A stretch of DNA of 64,000 bases from Gammaproteobacteria bacterium. Lineage in GTDB: Bacteria > Pseudomonadota > Gammaproteobacteria > Pseudomonadales > Pseudohongiellaceae. The notes below the pieces were generated by a model. That model saw nothing but the letters and a program-made list of their open reading frames with translations, was not told where the DNA came from and did no database searches. Where the stretch lies: positions 45,086 through 109,085 of the forward strand of contig JAQWMX010000010.1 in NCBI GenBank assembly GCA_029246545.1. The letters run 5' to 3'. Shown here piece by piece: positions 19,114-29,861 of the stretch (position 1 is the first letter of the stretch; each line of letters starts with the position of its first letter). The position numbers were made by a program, and so were the translations under genes.

Positions 19114-19448
19114 AACATTCTTCAAAAACGACTTCTTGCGAAGAGGCGGCATGATACTTGTGCGGCTCTTATTCGTCAATATAACACTGCAATAAAGAAG
19201 AAACTCTATCTATAAAACTATCAATTTGCGCCAATAAGTTTGTAGCTCGCTTTCGCTCCTTACCTACAAACTGACCCGTTAGCTATTGGAATAATTCTAA
19301 CTTAACTGCCAAAAGGTAAATGATAGGCCTGGGCGTTGATTTAAAACCCATCGCAATGTCTTTTTCCTTTGATTATTTTTGGGTCTAAGCGAGGACTGAC
19401 TGAGTAGCGTAGCTATGAGTTTCGCAACACGAAAAAAGACAAAGGAAA
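19114..19448. other. Intergenic region with nested inverted repeat
   Basis: The gap between cysS and tRNA-Pro holds a nested inverted repeat at 19231-19289. CCAATA pairs with TATTGG at the outside, and AGTTTGTAG (19237-19245) pairs with CTACAAACT (19264-19272) inside. A second 9-bp pair, TTTCCTTTG (19363-19371) and CAAAGGAAA (19440-19448), ends at the cysS stop codon and may fold at the 3' end of the cysS transcript. No open frame here looks coding. Confidence 0.4.
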
Positions 19449-20846
19449 CTAGGCTCTTTCTATCCGCCAACTCGTCACGCCATCTTTATCTTCTAAAACG
19501 ACATTCAGCGCTGCAAGTTCATCACGAATCTGGTCGGCTAAGGCCCAATTTTTATCTTCGCGCGCTTGTTTACGTTGTGTAATCAACGATTCAACATGAG
19601 TAGCATCCACATCATCGCCACCTTCACGTAAAAAGTCTTCGGCTGACATTTCTAATATACCTAGAATGCCTGCCAGCTTTTTCAATAGAGCGACGAGATT
19701 CTGAGCCTGCTCAACATCATTATCTCTTACGCGATTTATTTCTCTTACTAACTCGAACAAAACACCAATAGCTTCAGGTGTATTGAAGTCATCATCCATG
19801 GCTTCATGAAAACGTTTTTCATAATCAAGAGAGTCACTATTTTCAGGCGCAACACCCTGCCCTAAATCGAAACCTTTTAAAGCATTATAGAAACGTTCTA
19901 ATGCACTGTAGGCTGTTTGCAGGTTTTCTTCAGAATAATTAATCGCACTGCGATATTGGCTGGATAATAAAAAGTAACGAATAACTTCTGCAGGATATTT
20001 CAGCATCACGTCACGAATTGTAAAAAAATTATCCAAGGACTTAGACATCTTTTCATCATCTACACGAACCGGGCCATTATGCATCCAGGTTTGTACGAAG
20101 GTTTTACCGCTAGCTGCTTCGGATTGGGCTATTTCATTTTCATGATGCGGAAACATTAAGTCACTACCACCACCATGAATATCAAAGGCTTCGCCTAAGC
20201 AGCATGATGACATTGCTGAGCATTCAACATGCCAGCCTGGGCGACCAAAGCCCCAAGGAGAATCCCAACCCGGTTCATTTTCTTTGGCTTTTTTCCAAAG
20301 CGTAAAATCTCTGGGATCTCTTTTACTTTTTTCGATGTCGATACGCGCGCCAGCTAATAACTCTTCAGGATTTTTGCGAGAGAGTTTGCCGTAACCTTTA
20401 AATTGTTTTACCGCGTAATAAACATCACCATTATCTGCTACATAAGCAAAGTCTTTTGCAATTAGTGTTTCGATAATTTTAATAATTTCATCAATGTGCC
20501 CTGTCGCTCTGGGCTCTTGATCAGGCTTAGTAATGTTTAATGCCTTTTCATCTTCATGCATTAAGGTGATAAATCGCTCTGTTAAATCACTAAAGGGTTC
20601 TTTGTTCTCATTCGCCCGCTGAATAATTTTGTCATCAACATCTGTAATGTTTCTGACATAAGTTACCTCATAACCACTGTTACGTAGATAACGCACAATC
20701 ACATCAAAGGCCACCAGCATCCGAGCATGACCAATGTGGGAATAATCATAGGTGGTTAAGCCACACACATACATGCGAATCTTGCCAGGCTCTAGAGGCT
20801 GAAATTCTTCTTTTTTATGTGTCAGGGTGTTGTATATTTTTAGCAC
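19449..20846 (-). CDS. cysS: Cysteinyl-tRNA synthetase
   Basis: CysRS charges tRNA-Cys with cysteine. The 465-residue length is typical. The class I signatures are present: HIGH as SHIGHAR in CGLTTYDYSHIGHARM, and KMSKS as EKMSKSLDNFF. The zinc ligands appear as C28 of CGLTTYD, the Cys of WHVECSAMSS, and HHENE. It lies downstream of glnS on the same strand with a 50-base gap. Confidence 0.98.
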   Translation of the reverse strand: MLKIYNTLTHKKEEFQPLEPGKIRMYVCGLTTYDYSHIGHARMLVAFDVIVRYLRNSGYEVTYVRNITDVDDKIIQRANENKEPFSDLTERFITLMHEDEKALNITKPDQEPRATGHIDEIIKIIETLIAKDFAYVADNGDVYYAVKQFKGYGKLSRKNPEELLAGARIDIEKSKRDPRDFTLWKKAKENEPGWDSPWGFGRPGWHVECSAMSSCCLGEAFDIHGGGSDLMFPHHENEIAQSEAASGKTFVQTWMHNGPVRVDDEKMSKSLDNFFTIRDVMLKYPAEVIRYFLLSSQYRSAINYSEENLQTAYSALERFYNALKGFDLGQGVAPENSDSLDYEKRFHEAMDDDFNTPEAIGVLFELVREINRVRDNDVEQAQNLVALLKKLAGILGILEMSAEDFLREGGDDVDATHVESLITQRKQAREDKNWALADQIRDELAALNVVLEDKDGVTSWRIERA

Positions 20847-20896
20847 GATTTTTCTACTTTTGTTTTTCTGTTTTCTTTTTAATTTTCTTTTAAGGC

Positions 20897-22588
20897 TTAT
20901 TTATTTTGAGCCTTTCCCCAAGTATCTCGCAAACCAACAGTCAGGTTAAATACTGGTTTATCCGATTTATGCTCTTCACGATCAGCCACAAAGTAACCTT
21001 CACGTTCGAACTGAAAACGGTCTTCAGCTTGAGCCTGTTTTAAACTAGGTTCTAACATACAGCCTTGTAAAATTTGTATTGAATCTGGATTTATAAAATC
21101 ACGGTAATCACCATCAGCCTTATCAGGATTTTCTTCAAGAAAAAGACGGTCATAAAGCCGCACTTCTGCTTCTAAAGCATCTTGCAGTGGCACCCAATGA
21201 ATTACCCCTTTAACTTTGCGCCCTTCTGGTTTTGCGCCTAAGGTAGCGGCATCATGTGTGCAACGAAGTTCAGTAATGTTGCCTTCAGCATCCTTAATGA
21301 CCTCTTCACACTTGATGACATACGCACCACGTAAACGCACTTCACCGCCAATAGTAAGCCGTTTAAAACCAGGTGGAGGAACTTCCTCAAAATCATTGCG
21401 ATCAATATACAATTCTCGCCTGAAAGTGATTTCTCTTTTCCCCATAGATTCATCTTTAGGATGACGGCTGGGGGTTAGCACTTCTTCTTTGTCCTCTCCT
21501 TGGCCATCTAGGTAATCTTCAATCACAATTTTTAACGGACGTAACACAGCCATCGCCCGTGGAGATGTTTGATCTAGATCTTCACGTAATGCATGTTCCA
21601 ACATCGCGACATCAACCATGCTGTTGGTACGTGTAACGCCAATATTTTCACAGAAGTTACGAATGGAAGCAGGCGTATAACCGCGACGCCGCATACCTTC
21701 CAAAGTTGGCATTCGAGGATCATCCCAACCATTAACTAAATTCTCATCCACAAGTTGTTTTAACTTACGTTTGCTCATTATTGTGTAATTAATATTGAGG
21801 CGTGCAAACTCGATTTGCTGCGGATGCGCTGGCAAATCAACTTTGTCTAATACCCAGTCATATAAAGGACGATGATCTTCAAATTCCAATGAACATAATG
21901 AATGTGTAATACCTTCCAAAGCATCCGAGATGCAATGTGTGAAATCATACATAGGGTAGATGCACCACTCGTCACCGGTTTGATGGTGATGCTGATGTCG
22001 AATGCGATATAAAATCGGATCACGCATATTCATATTCGGTGAAGCCATATCAATTTTTGCACGCAAGCTGTATTCACTATCGCCAAATTCCCCTGCTTCC
22101 ATGCGTGAGAACAAGTCCAAATTTTCTTCTATCGAACGTTCTCTATCAGGACTGTTTTTGCCTGGCTCAGTTAAATTACCGCGATATTCTCTAGATTGCT
22201 CTGGTGAGAGGCTGCAAACATAAGCATTACCATCTTCGACCAGCTTTACAGCCAATTCATACAGTCGATCAAAATAAGAAGAGGAATAAAACTCTCGATC
22301 TTCCCAGTCAAAGCCTAACCAACTAATGCTGCTTTTAATTGAATTAATAAATTCAACGTTCTCTTTTTCAGGATTGGTATCATCAAAGCGTAAATTGCAT
22401 TGGCCTGAAAAAGTTTGCGCTGTGGTGAAATTCAGACAAATAGCTTTAGCATGACCAATATGTAAATAACCATTAGGCTCTGGAGGAAAACGGGTGTGAA
22501 CCTTGCCGTTATGCTTATTATTCTTTTGATCTTCGCGAATAATTTGGTGGATAAAATTGCTGGGCGATTCTGTCATGCTATTTGTCAT
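20897..22588 (-). CDS. glnS: Glutaminyl-tRNA synthetase
   Basis: GlnRS charges tRNA-Gln with glutamine. The 563-residue length fits. HIGH is seen as YLHIGHAKA and KMSKS as IMSKRKL. The [14 protein letters not shown] entry and the C-terminal anticodon-binding barrels ([23 protein letters not shown] and the following strands) are typical. Direct glutaminylation is a gammaproteobacterial trait. It is upstream of cysS, and the minus-strand promoter faces ppiB across a 124-base gap. Confidence 0.98.
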   Translation of the reverse strand: MTNSMTESPSNFIHQIIREDQKNNKHNGKVHTRFPPEPNGYLHIGHAKAICLNFTTAQTFSGQCNLRFDDTNPEKENVEFINSIKSSISWLGFDWEDREFYSSSYFDRLYELAVKLVEDGNAYVCSLSPEQSREYRGNLTEPGKNSPDRERSIEENLDLFSRMEAGEFGDSEYSLRAKIDMASPNMNMRDPILYRIRHQHHHQTGDEWCIYPMYDFTHCISDALEGITHSLCSLEFEDHRPLYDWVLDKVDLPAHPQQIEFARLNINYTIMSKRKLKQLVDENLVNGWDDPRMPTLEGMRRRGYTPASIRNFCENIGVTRTNSMVDVAMLEHALREDLDQTSPRAMAVLRPLKIVIEDYLDGQGEDKEEVLTPSRHPKDESMGKREITFRRELYIDRNDFEEVPPPGFKRLTIGGEVRLRGAYVIKCEEVIKDAEGNITELRCTHDAATLGAKPEGRKVKGVIHWVPLQDALEAEVRLYDRLFLEENPDKADGDYRDFINPDSIQILQGCMLEPSLKQAQAEDRFQFEREGYFVADREEHKSDKPVFNLTVGLRDTWGKAQNK

Positions 22589-22617
22589 TCTGCCTACTTA
22601 CTTTCTAATGCCATACA

Positions 22618-22640
22618 AAGGGCGTTATTATAGCGCCCTT
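22618..22640. promoter_or_regulatory. Hairpin in the glnS/ppiB divergent promoter region
   Basis: AAGGGCG (22618-22624) and CGCCCTT (22634-22640) form a 7-bp inverted repeat around TTATTATAG. It lies 30 bases from the glnS start and 73 from ppiB. It could be an operator or part of the glnS leader; no known consensus was recognised. Confidence 0.3.
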
Positions 22641-22712
22641 AACCTAAGCACACTACACAATAACTTCACACAATAAGCTTCCTTTGAGAGGAAATGCAGG
22701 AGAAAGAAATAA

Positions 22713-23207
22713 ATGATCGTATTGCATACAACTGCTGGTGATATAACGCTAGAACTCGATTTTGAAAAAGCCCCTATCAGTGCGGCAAATTTTCAACAAT
22801 ACGCTGAAAATGGACATTACGATGGCACTATATTTCATCGTGTCATTGATAACTTCATGATTCAAGGTGGCGGCTTTGAACCAGGGATGAAACAAAAAGA
22901 AACCGAAGCAACTATTCAAAATGAAGCTGATAACGGCCTTACTAATGATCTAGGAACTGTTGCAATGGCTAGAACGATGGAACCGCACTCTGCTTCTGCA
23001 CAATTTTTCATCAATGTTAAAGACAATGATTTTCTAAATCATTCTGACAAGAGCGCTCAGGGTTGGGGCTATGCTGTTTTTGGAAAGATCACTGATGGCA
23101 TGGATGTCATTGATGAACTTAAAGGTTGCTTAACTGGCAATGCTGCAGGTCATTCGGATGTTCCTGTCGAAGATATCATTATTGAGTCAGTAACGGTTGA
23201 GGCATAG
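22713..23207 (+). CDS. ppiB: Cytoplasmic peptidyl-prolyl cis-trans isomerase (cyclophilin B type)
   Basis: This cyclophilin catalyses cis-trans isomerisation of prolyl bonds. The 164 residues have no signal peptide, so it is the cytoplasmic PpiB type. Signatures are [21 protein letters not shown], which holds the catalytic arginine (FHRV), and [16 protein letters not shown], followed by GYAVFGKI. It is the first gene of a plus-strand run with lpxH (8-base gap) and the pirin gene. Confidence 0.96.
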   Translation: MIVLHTTAGDITLELDFEKAPISAANFQQYAENGHYDGTIFHRVIDNFMIQGGGFEPGMKQKETEATIQNEADNGLTNDLGTVAMARTMEPHSASAQFFINVKDNDFLNHSDKSAQGWGYAVFGKITDGMDVIDELKGCLTGNAAGHSDVPVEDIIIESVTVEA

Positions 23208-23215
23208 AAAACCAC

Positions 23216-23956
23216 ATGTCAGATAAACCCATACTGTTTATCTCAGACCTACATCTAGAGCCTGGCAGACCAGATATCAGCCAGGCTTTTTTTGATTTCC
23301 TCGATAGTTATGCCGCCAAAGCGCAGGCTTTATTTATTCTTGGCGACTTTTTTAATGTCTGGCTTGGTGATGATCATGTCACTGAGTTAAGTGCCCAAGT
23401 CGCTAATAAATTACTCACACTCAGTGAGGCTGGCCTCAGCATTAAACTAATGCATGGTAACCGCGACTTTTTAATGGGTGACGACTATGCTGAATCTTGC
23501 GGTGGTAAATTAATTCAAGAGCCCTACTTACTGGAAGCATTTGATCAAAAAGTACTGCTTATGCACGGCGATGTGCTGTGTACTAAAGATCATGAATACA
23601 TGTCATTCAGACAGATGGTGCGAGATCCCTCATGGCAACAAGAATTCCTCAGCCGCTCTATCGAAGAGCGCATAGCATTTGCTACTGAAGCGCGAAAACA
23701 AAGTAAATCAATGAGTAGTAATAAAGCAGACGACATTATGGATGTCACGCCAAAAGCTGTTACAGACATCATGCAAAGCCATAAAGTTAATACTCTAATA
23801 CATGGCCACACCCATCGCCCCCATGTACATGAAGTGGATGATTTATCGAATAAAGCGCAACGTCTCGTTCTGGGAGATTGGGATGATAGCGCTTGGTATA
23901 TCACTTGTACTAAAGAGCAACTTTCCTTAAATGAAATTAAAAAACTTTCTGATTAA
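23216..23956 (+). CDS. lpxH: UDP-2,3-diacylglucosamine diphosphatase
   Basis: LpxH hydrolyses UDP-2,3-diacylglucosamine to lipid X and UMP in lipid A synthesis, at the inner face of the cytoplasmic membrane. The 246-residue metallophosphoesterase shows the metal-binding motifs in order: FISDLHLEP, GDFFNVWLGDD, HGNRDF, MHGD and HGHTHRP. It is placed between ppiB and the pirin gene, and ppiB-lpxH adjacency is common. Confidence 0.96.
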   Translation: MSDKPILFISDLHLEPGRPDISQAFFDFLDSYAAKAQALFILGDFFNVWLGDDHVTELSAQVANKLLTLSEAGLSIKLMHGNRDFLMGDDYAESCGGKLIQEPYLLEAFDQKVLLMHGDVLCTKDHEYMSFRQMVRDPSWQQEFLSRSIEERIAFATEARKQSKSMSSNKADDIMDVTPKAVTDIMQSHKVNTLIHGHTHRPHVHEVDDLSNKAQRLVLGDWDDSAWYITCTKEQLSLNEIKKLSD

Positions 23957-23958
23957 CG

Positions 23959-24813
23959 ATGGCAATACTTCTATCAAGTAAAGTAAGGGACCTTGATGGC
24001 TTGCCGGTGAATCGTATTTTACCGCACTTTAAAAAACGTATGGTTGGGCCTTTTATTTTTCTCGATCATATGGGGCCAATGGATCTTGCTGCCAATGAAG
24101 GTTTAGATGTTAAACCACACCCACACATTGGTTTATCTACACTAACTTATTTGCTTGAAGGTAAATTACTGCATCAAGATAGTTTAGGTAACAACATCGA
24201 GATAGTGCCCGGTGACGTAAATTTAATGACTGCTGGCAAAGGCATAACGCATTCCGAAAGAGAACCACTAGAATCAAGATCCTTGCCTCATCGTGTTAAC
24301 GGCATCCAATGTTGGCTAGCCTTACCTGAGAGTAAAGGCGAAATTGAACCTTCTTTTCAACACATTTCTCAGTCTGATCTAGACAAAGTAGAAGAAGGTG
24401 GTGTTTACATGACTTTGATTGCTGGCACTGCCTTTGGCTTACAGTCTCCAGTAAACACTTTTTCACCGTTGTTCCTTCTAGATGTTGAGGCCTTAGCTGG
24501 TAGTACTATTAAACGACCAGAGCCGGAATTTGAATGCATGCTGTATATTCTGGAAGGAAAAATAACCACAAATAATGAATATTTTGAGAGTGGACAAATT
24601 CTCTTATTGGATAAAGAAACCTCTTTTCAGGCTACCACTGATATCAGGTGCTTATTACTGGGTGGTAAAGCCTGGGAAACGATACCTTTTATCGAATGGA
24701 ATTTTGTTTCTTTCCATAAAGAACGTATTGAACAAGCTAAACAGGATTGGCGCGAAAGACGTTTTCCTGATGTCCCGGGCGACAGTGAAGAGTTCACACC
24801 ACTGCCAAATTAA
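23959..24813 (+). CDS. Pirin family protein
   Basis: Pirins are bicupin iron proteins; some show quercetinase activity and others act as regulators. The 284 residues have the N-terminal cupin metal motif HPHIGLSTLTYLLEG with a further His in GKGITHSE, and a C-terminal pirin domain (FSPLFLLDVEALAGS to the end). It starts 2 bases after the lpxH stop, so it is translated from the same messenger. The physiological substrate is unknown. Confidence 0.9.
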   Translation: MAILLSSKVRDLDGLPVNRILPHFKKRMVGPFIFLDHMGPMDLAANEGLDVKPHPHIGLSTLTYLLEGKLLHQDSLGNNIEIVPGDVNLMTAGKGITHSEREPLESRSLPHRVNGIQCWLALPESKGEIEPSFQHISQSDLDKVEEGGVYMTLIAGTAFGLQSPVNTFSPLFLLDVEALAGSTIKRPEPEFECMLYILEGKITTNNEYFESGQILLLDKETSFQATTDIRCLLLGGKAWETIPFIEWNFVSFHKERIEQAKQDWRERRFPDVPGDSEEFTPLPN

Positions 24814-24843
24814 CTTTTTTACTTACCTAGCTTACTAATTCAT

Positions 24844-26642
24844 ATGCTAACCAATTCTCTAATCTATCTTTTTGCAGCAGTGCTTTCAGTCGCTATTTCA
24901 AAACGATTAGGTTTAGGTTCCGTCTTAGGCTACTTGATTGCTGGTGTCATTATCGGCCCTTTTGCCTTATCAATGGTAGGTGATCAGACAGAAGTCATGC
25001 ATTTTGCAGAGTATGGCGTAATCATGATGCTGTTCTTGATAGGTTTAGAATTAGAGCCGCGCCGACTATGGCAAATGCGTAAGTCCATTCTTGGCTTGGG
25101 CGGCAGGTTGTCTTTACATCGCTCCTGCTTTGGTTGTTGTTAACAGTATTTACTGACCTCGCCTGGCAGTCAGCCTTAGCAATTGGTTTATCATTGACCT
25201 TATCTTCTACCGCCATTGTCATGCAAACTCTCAGCGAAAAGGACCTGACAAAAACGCAGGCGGGCACAAACGCTTTTTCTGTTTTGTTATTTCAAGACAT
25301 TGCCGTAATCCCTATTCTTGCGTTTCTTCCTTTACTTGCTGTAACTGGTATAGACATAGCAACAGATGATCATGCTGAGAGTCTACTGTCTGACTTAAGT
25401 GCATTGACTCAACTCGTAGTAACCCTGGGAACTATTGCCGCGATTATTTTAGGCGGCCGTTTTCTATCCTCACCAATATTTCGTTATATCGCAGCCACAC
25501 GTTTACGTGAATTATTCACAGCAGTTGCCTTATTGATCGTATTAGCGATTGCAGCACTAATGACTACTATTGGTTTATCACCGGCATTAGGTGCATTTTT
25601 GGCTGGTGTTGTACTTGCCGATAATAAATTTCGACATCAGCTTGAAGCTGACATTGAGCCCTTTAAAGCGCTGCTATTAGGCTTATTTTTTATTACTGTC
25701 GGGGCTAGTATTAATTTTTCATTGCTGCAACAAAACCCCTGGTTAATTCTTGGGCTAGTGCTGGCTTTATCCATAGTTAAATTTGCTGTTTTATTCGCGC
25801 TTTCATTTACCTTTAAGTTCTCAATTCAGCAGGGGTTCTTGTTCAGTTTAGCCTTAGCACAAGGTGGGGAATTTGCTTTTGTTCTCGTGACTAGCGCCAA
25901 TCAATACGGTGTGTTTAGTGAAAATACCGGCTCAACATTAACTCTCGTAGTTGCTTTATCAATGTTACTGGCGCCTCTAATATTTGTTCTCTATGAAAAC
26001 TTCATTAGCCGTACTAGCCAAAACAAACTAGAACAGGACGACGAAGATATAACCCCCAGTTGCGATATAATCATCGCCGGTTTTGGGCGCTTTGGTCAAA
26101 TTGTTGGCCGCTTATTAAGTCTGCAAGGGTTTGAATTAACCTTGCTTGATCATAGTCCTGGTCAAGTCGAAATGGTGCGCCGTTTTGACAACACGGTTTT
26201 TTATGGCGACGCTGCACGAACTGACCTGCTCGCTGCAGCTGGTGCTGAAACGGCTAAGTTGTTAATAGTTGCCGTCGATGATGCAGAAAAATCACTGGAA
26301 ATTATTGATAACTCGCAAAAACATTTTCCAAATATGAAGATTCTGGCCAGGGCAACTGACCGCCGTCACGCCTATCAATTAATAAAAAGAAATATCGGAA
26401 GCTTCCGTCGAGAGACATTTGACTCAGCCTTACATTTGGGTGTTGAAGCCCTTCAAACACTGGGCGCATCTGAGCAAGAAGCTCAGCATGCCGGCAAACT
26501 CTTTAGTGATCATGACAAAGAAACAATGCATCATTTAGCTGAGGTCTGGGGCGATGATAAGAGTTATGGCTTAGCGGTAAGAGCGAGGTTGGAAGACCTT
26601 AAACAAGTGCTTGAAAAAGACCAGGACAAATCTGAAGAGTAA
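24844..26642 (+). pseudogene. KefB/KefC-type cation:proton antiporter, frameshifted
   Basis: Monovalent cation:proton antiporter of the CPA2 family. The first frame (24844-25143) gives the N-terminal membrane helices ([29 protein letters not shown]). The second frame, open from about 25104, continues with [10 protein letters not shown], further helices, and then a cytosolic TrkA-N/RCK domain (IIIAGFGRFGQIVGRLL, about residue 405 onward). The frames join at GGCGGCAGG near 25103, where one base, or four, is missing. Everything else is intact, so this may be a recent mutation or a read error. Start codon is ATG 24844. Confidence 0.88.
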
Positions 26643-26645
26643 AGA

Positions 26646-27086
26646 CTAGCGCTGAAAATATCGCTGAAAATGAGCTTCACTGAGCAAATGAAGCTCTTCA
26701 TTTATCAAATTCATTACTTCATCCAGCGGTTTAGCTTTAAATTCGTTTATAAGCTCAACACCGATTTCATCTAGAGATTCAATTTTGTAAGAATATTTCT
26801 GTAGCAAGCCATGCATCCAACAATAAGATGATAAATCTGGATGATAAAAAAATCGAAAGTCATGCATAACATCTTGTAATTTTTCGACTGAAAAAATTCT
26901 AAATTTATTCCGTAATATTTGTTCAGTTAATAAATCTATACGACCAAAAACTGCTAGTTTTTCTTGCTCTGAATAAGAATTCCAATTAATAACTTCGAAA
27001 TTAAAACGTTTGCAACCTCGACATATCTTATCTCCAAAAGACGTTGTCGAACAGATGCCAATACAAGGTGTTTGAATCTCTTTCAT
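26646..27086 (-). CDS. DUF1289 domain protein with cysteine cluster
   Basis: The protein of about 146 residues has the DUF1289 cysteine pattern near its N-terminus: TPCIGICSTTSFGDKICRGC, then KRFNFEVINW. This pattern probably binds a metal. The rest is helical and acidic, without known motifs. I prefer the ATG at 27086 (MKEIQTPCIGIC), although an in-frame ATG at 27104 is possible. It is convergent with the Kef gene, whose stop is 3 bases away. The function of the family is not established. Confidence 0.75.
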   Translation of the reverse strand: MKEIQTPCIGICSTTSFGDKICRGCKRFNFEVINWNSYSEQEKLAVFGRIDLLTEQILRNKFRIFSVEKLQDVMHDFRFFYHPDLSSYCWMHGLLQKYSYKIESLDEIGVELINEFKAKPLDEVMNLINEELHLLSEAHFQRYFQR

Positions 27087-27266
27087 AGTTAGCAATTCTA
27101 ACATTCATAAGCCTAGATGTTTCACCTATCTAAAAAATTATTCGACTAGATTTATCCTTAACGCTGTTGACGCTGATACTAGAGTCAACTGGCGAAAGTA
27201 GGCGATTTCTAGTAGAATCCCTCCTCTTTTTAAAGCCCTTTAATGACTTTTCGTGAGGAATCAAAA

Positions 27267-29861
27267 GTGTTAGAAGCTTATCGTAAACATGTAGCAGAAC
27301 GTGCAGAACTTGGTATTGTTCCTCTTCCATTGAACGCAGAACAAGTCGCTGATTTGACTGAGTTATTAAAAAGCCCACCTGCTGGTGAAGAAGAGTTCAT
27401 TCTAGATTTAATTTCAAATCGTGTACCTGCAGGCGTAGATGAGGCTGCTTATGTAAAAGCAGGCTTTCTATCGGCCCTTGCTAAAGGTGAAGCATCCTCT
27501 CCTATTATTTCCAACTTAGAAGCCATTAAATTACTTGGCACAATGCTTGGTGGTTACAACATTACAACAATGGTTGAGCTACTTGATGATGCAAAGCTAG
27601 GCGCAGAAGCTGCTAAACAGCTTTCAGGCACGCTTTTAATGTTTGACGCTTTTCATGATGTTGCGGAAAAAGCCAAAGCTGGCAACGAGAATGCTGCTGC
27701 CACCTTAAAATCATGGGCTGAAGCTGAATGGTTCACATCACGCCCTAAAGTCCCTGAAATCATGACTATCAGTGTCTTTAAGGTACCTGGTGAAACCAAT
27801 ACAGATGATTTATCCCCTGCACCAGATGCTTGGTCACGACCAGATATACCTTTACATGCTAAAGCTATGTACAAAATGCCTCGCGATGGCGTAAGCAATG
27901 CTGAAGAAAAAATTACTGAACTAAAAGAAAACGGCTTTCCAGTTGCCTTAGTAGGCGATGTGGTCGGCACTGGCTCTTCGCGTAAATCTGCAACCAACTC
28001 AGTACTTTGGTATATGGGTGATGATATTCCGCATATTCCAAACAAAAGAGACGGGGGCGTTTGTATCGGCAGCCAAATAGCACCAATTTTCTTTAACACT
28101 CTAGAAGATTCAGGCGCTCTACCAATTGAATGTGACGTCAGCAACATGAACACTGGCGATATCATTGATATTCATCCTTATGCCGGCAAAGTATGCAAAC
28201 ACGGAACTGATGAAGTGCTCTGCGAATTCTCTTTAAAAACCGACATGATATTAGATGAAGTTCAGGCCGGTGGCCGTATCCCGCTTATTGTTGGACGAGG
28301 ATTGACTGAACGCGCACGTACCGAATTAGGTTTAGAGCCCTCATCTGAATTTCGCCGACCAACGTCGAATATCGACAGTGATGCAGGCTACACATTGGCA
28401 CAAAAAATTGTAGGTAAGGCTTGTGGTGTTGAAGGCATTCGCCCAGGAACATATTGCGAACCTAAAATGACAACCGTTGGATCACAAGACACAACCGGCC
28501 CAATGACTCGCGATGAATTAAAAGACCTGGCTTGTCTTGGTTTTACAGCTGATTTGGTTATGCAATCATTCTGCCACACTGCGGCTTATCCAAAGCCTGT
28601 CGATATCTCCACACAACATACACTGCCTGATTTTATTCGCACACGTGGTGGTGTGAGCTTGCAACCCGGCGATGGCATTATCCATAGCTGGTTAAATCGC
28701 ATGATATTGCCAGACACAGTTGGTACTGGTGGTGATTCACATACTCGTTTCCCTATGGGTATCTCTTTTCCTGCTGGCTCTGGCTTAGTAGCATTTGCGG
28801 CAGCAACAGGTGTTATGCCTTTAGATATGCCGGAATCCGTACTTGTGCGTTTTAGCGGCGAGATGCAACCTGGTATTACATTACGTGACTTAGTAAATGC
28901 TATCCCCTACGCGGCTATTCAGTCGGGCGATCTTACGGTTGAGAAAAAAGGTAAGAAAAATATTTTCTCTGGCCGCATTCTTGAAATCGAAGGACTACCA
29001 GATCTAAAAGTTGAACAGGCTTTTGAATTATCCGACGCCTCAGCAGAACGTTCTGCTGGTGGCTGTACTATAAAGCTAAACAAAGAACCTATCATTGAAT
29101 ATTTCAAATCCAACATTACTTTGTTGCGCTGGATGATTTCTGAAGGTTATGGCGATCCACGCACCATAAAAAGACGTGCTCTTGCTATGGAAGAATGGCT
29201 AAAGAACCCGGAATTGATGGAAGCTGACGCCAATGCTGAATACCATAAAATCATTGAAATCGATCTAAACGAGATTAAAGAGCCATTGTTGGCCTGCCCG
29301 AATGATCCAGATGATGTTAAACCCTTAGGTGAAGTCGCTGGCACTAAGATCGACGAAGTCTTTATCGGTTCATGTATGACTAATATTGGTCATTTCCGTG
29401 CAGCGGGTAAAGTATTAGAACAAGTCGAAGGAACATTGCCTACACGCTTGTGGATTTCTCCTCCAACAAAGATGGATCAACATCAGCTCACTGAAGAAGG
29501 CGTATACGCCACCTTTGGTAGTGCCGGCGCCAGAACAGAGATGCCAGGCTGCTCTTTATGCATGGGCAACCAAGCTAGAATTGCACCAAAATCGACGGCT
29601 ATTTCAACCTCAACTCGAAATTTTCCTAATCGTTTAGGTGATGGAGCTTTTGTTTACTTAGGATCATCTGAACTTGCCGCAGTCTGTGCAGCATTGGGTA
29701 AAATTCCGAACATGGAAGAGTATATGTCCTACATGGATAGTCTCAATACCATGTCAGATGAAATCTATCGCTACCTAAATTTCAACGAAATAGAATCGTT
29801 CATGTTAGGTGCCAACGATGCTCAAGCAATCCCAGTAGTTAATGTCGAGGTCAGTGCCTGA
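27267..29861 (+). CDS. acnB: Aconitate hydratase B
   Basis: AcnB isomerises citrate and isocitrate through cis-aconitate in the TCA cycle, and its apo form binds RNA. The protein is about 864 residues. It has the B-type order: a HEAT-like domain, the swivel domain ([14 protein letters not shown]), then the catalytic core. The [4Fe-4S] cysteines are visible in [16 protein letters not shown] and [13 protein letters not shown] prefer GTG 27267, because the family begins MLEAYRKHV and GAGGA lies 7 bases ahead; ATG 27243 would add 8 residues. Confidence 0.97.
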   Translation: MLEAYRKHVAERAELGIVPLPLNAEQVADLTELLKSPPAGEEEFILDLISNRVPAGVDEAAYVKAGFLSALAKGEASSPIISNLEAIKLLGTMLGGYNITTMVELLDDAKLGAEAAKQLSGTLLMFDAFHDVAEKAKAGNENAAATLKSWAEAEWFTSRPKVPEIMTISVFKVPGETNTDDLSPAPDAWSRPDIPLHAKAMYKMPRDGVSNAEEKITELKENGFPVALVGDVVGTGSSRKSATNSVLWYMGDDIPHIPNKRDGGVCIGSQIAPIFFNTLEDSGALPIECDVSNMNTGDIIDIHPYAGKVCKHGTDEVLCEFSLKTDMILDEVQAGGRIPLIVGRGLTERARTELGLEPSSEFRRPTSNIDSDAGYTLAQKIVGKACGVEGIRPGTYCEPKMTTVGSQDTTGPMTRDELKDLACLGFTADLVMQSFCHTAAYPKPVDISTQHTLPDFIRTRGGVSLQPGDGIIHSWLNRMILPDTVGTGGDSHTRFPMGISFPAGSGLVAFAAATGVMPLDMPESVLVRFSGEMQPGITLRDLVNAIPYAAIQSGDLTVEKKGKKNIFSGRILEIEGLPDLKVEQAFELSDASAERSAGGCTIKLNKEPIIEYFKSNITLLRWMISEGYGDPRTIKRRALAMEEWLKNPELMEADANAEYHKIIEIDLNEIKEPLLACPNDPDDVKPLGEVAGTKIDEVFIGSCMTNIGHFRAAGKVLEQVEGTLPTRLWISPPTKMDQHQLTEEGVYATFGSAGARTEMPGCSLCMGNQARIAPKSTAISTSTRNFPNRLGDGAFVYLGSSELAAVCAALGKIPNMEEYMSYMDSLNTMSDEIYRYLNFNEIESFMLGANDAQAIPVVNVEVSA

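Noticed and set aside
19231..19289. Integron attC site
   Set aside because: The arms do not carry the GTTRRRY/RYYYAAC core pair and no integron integrase is present.
24844..26642. Programmed frameshifting in the Kef gene
   Set aside because: No slippery heptamer or downstream structure is evident at the junction, and the family is normally one frame.
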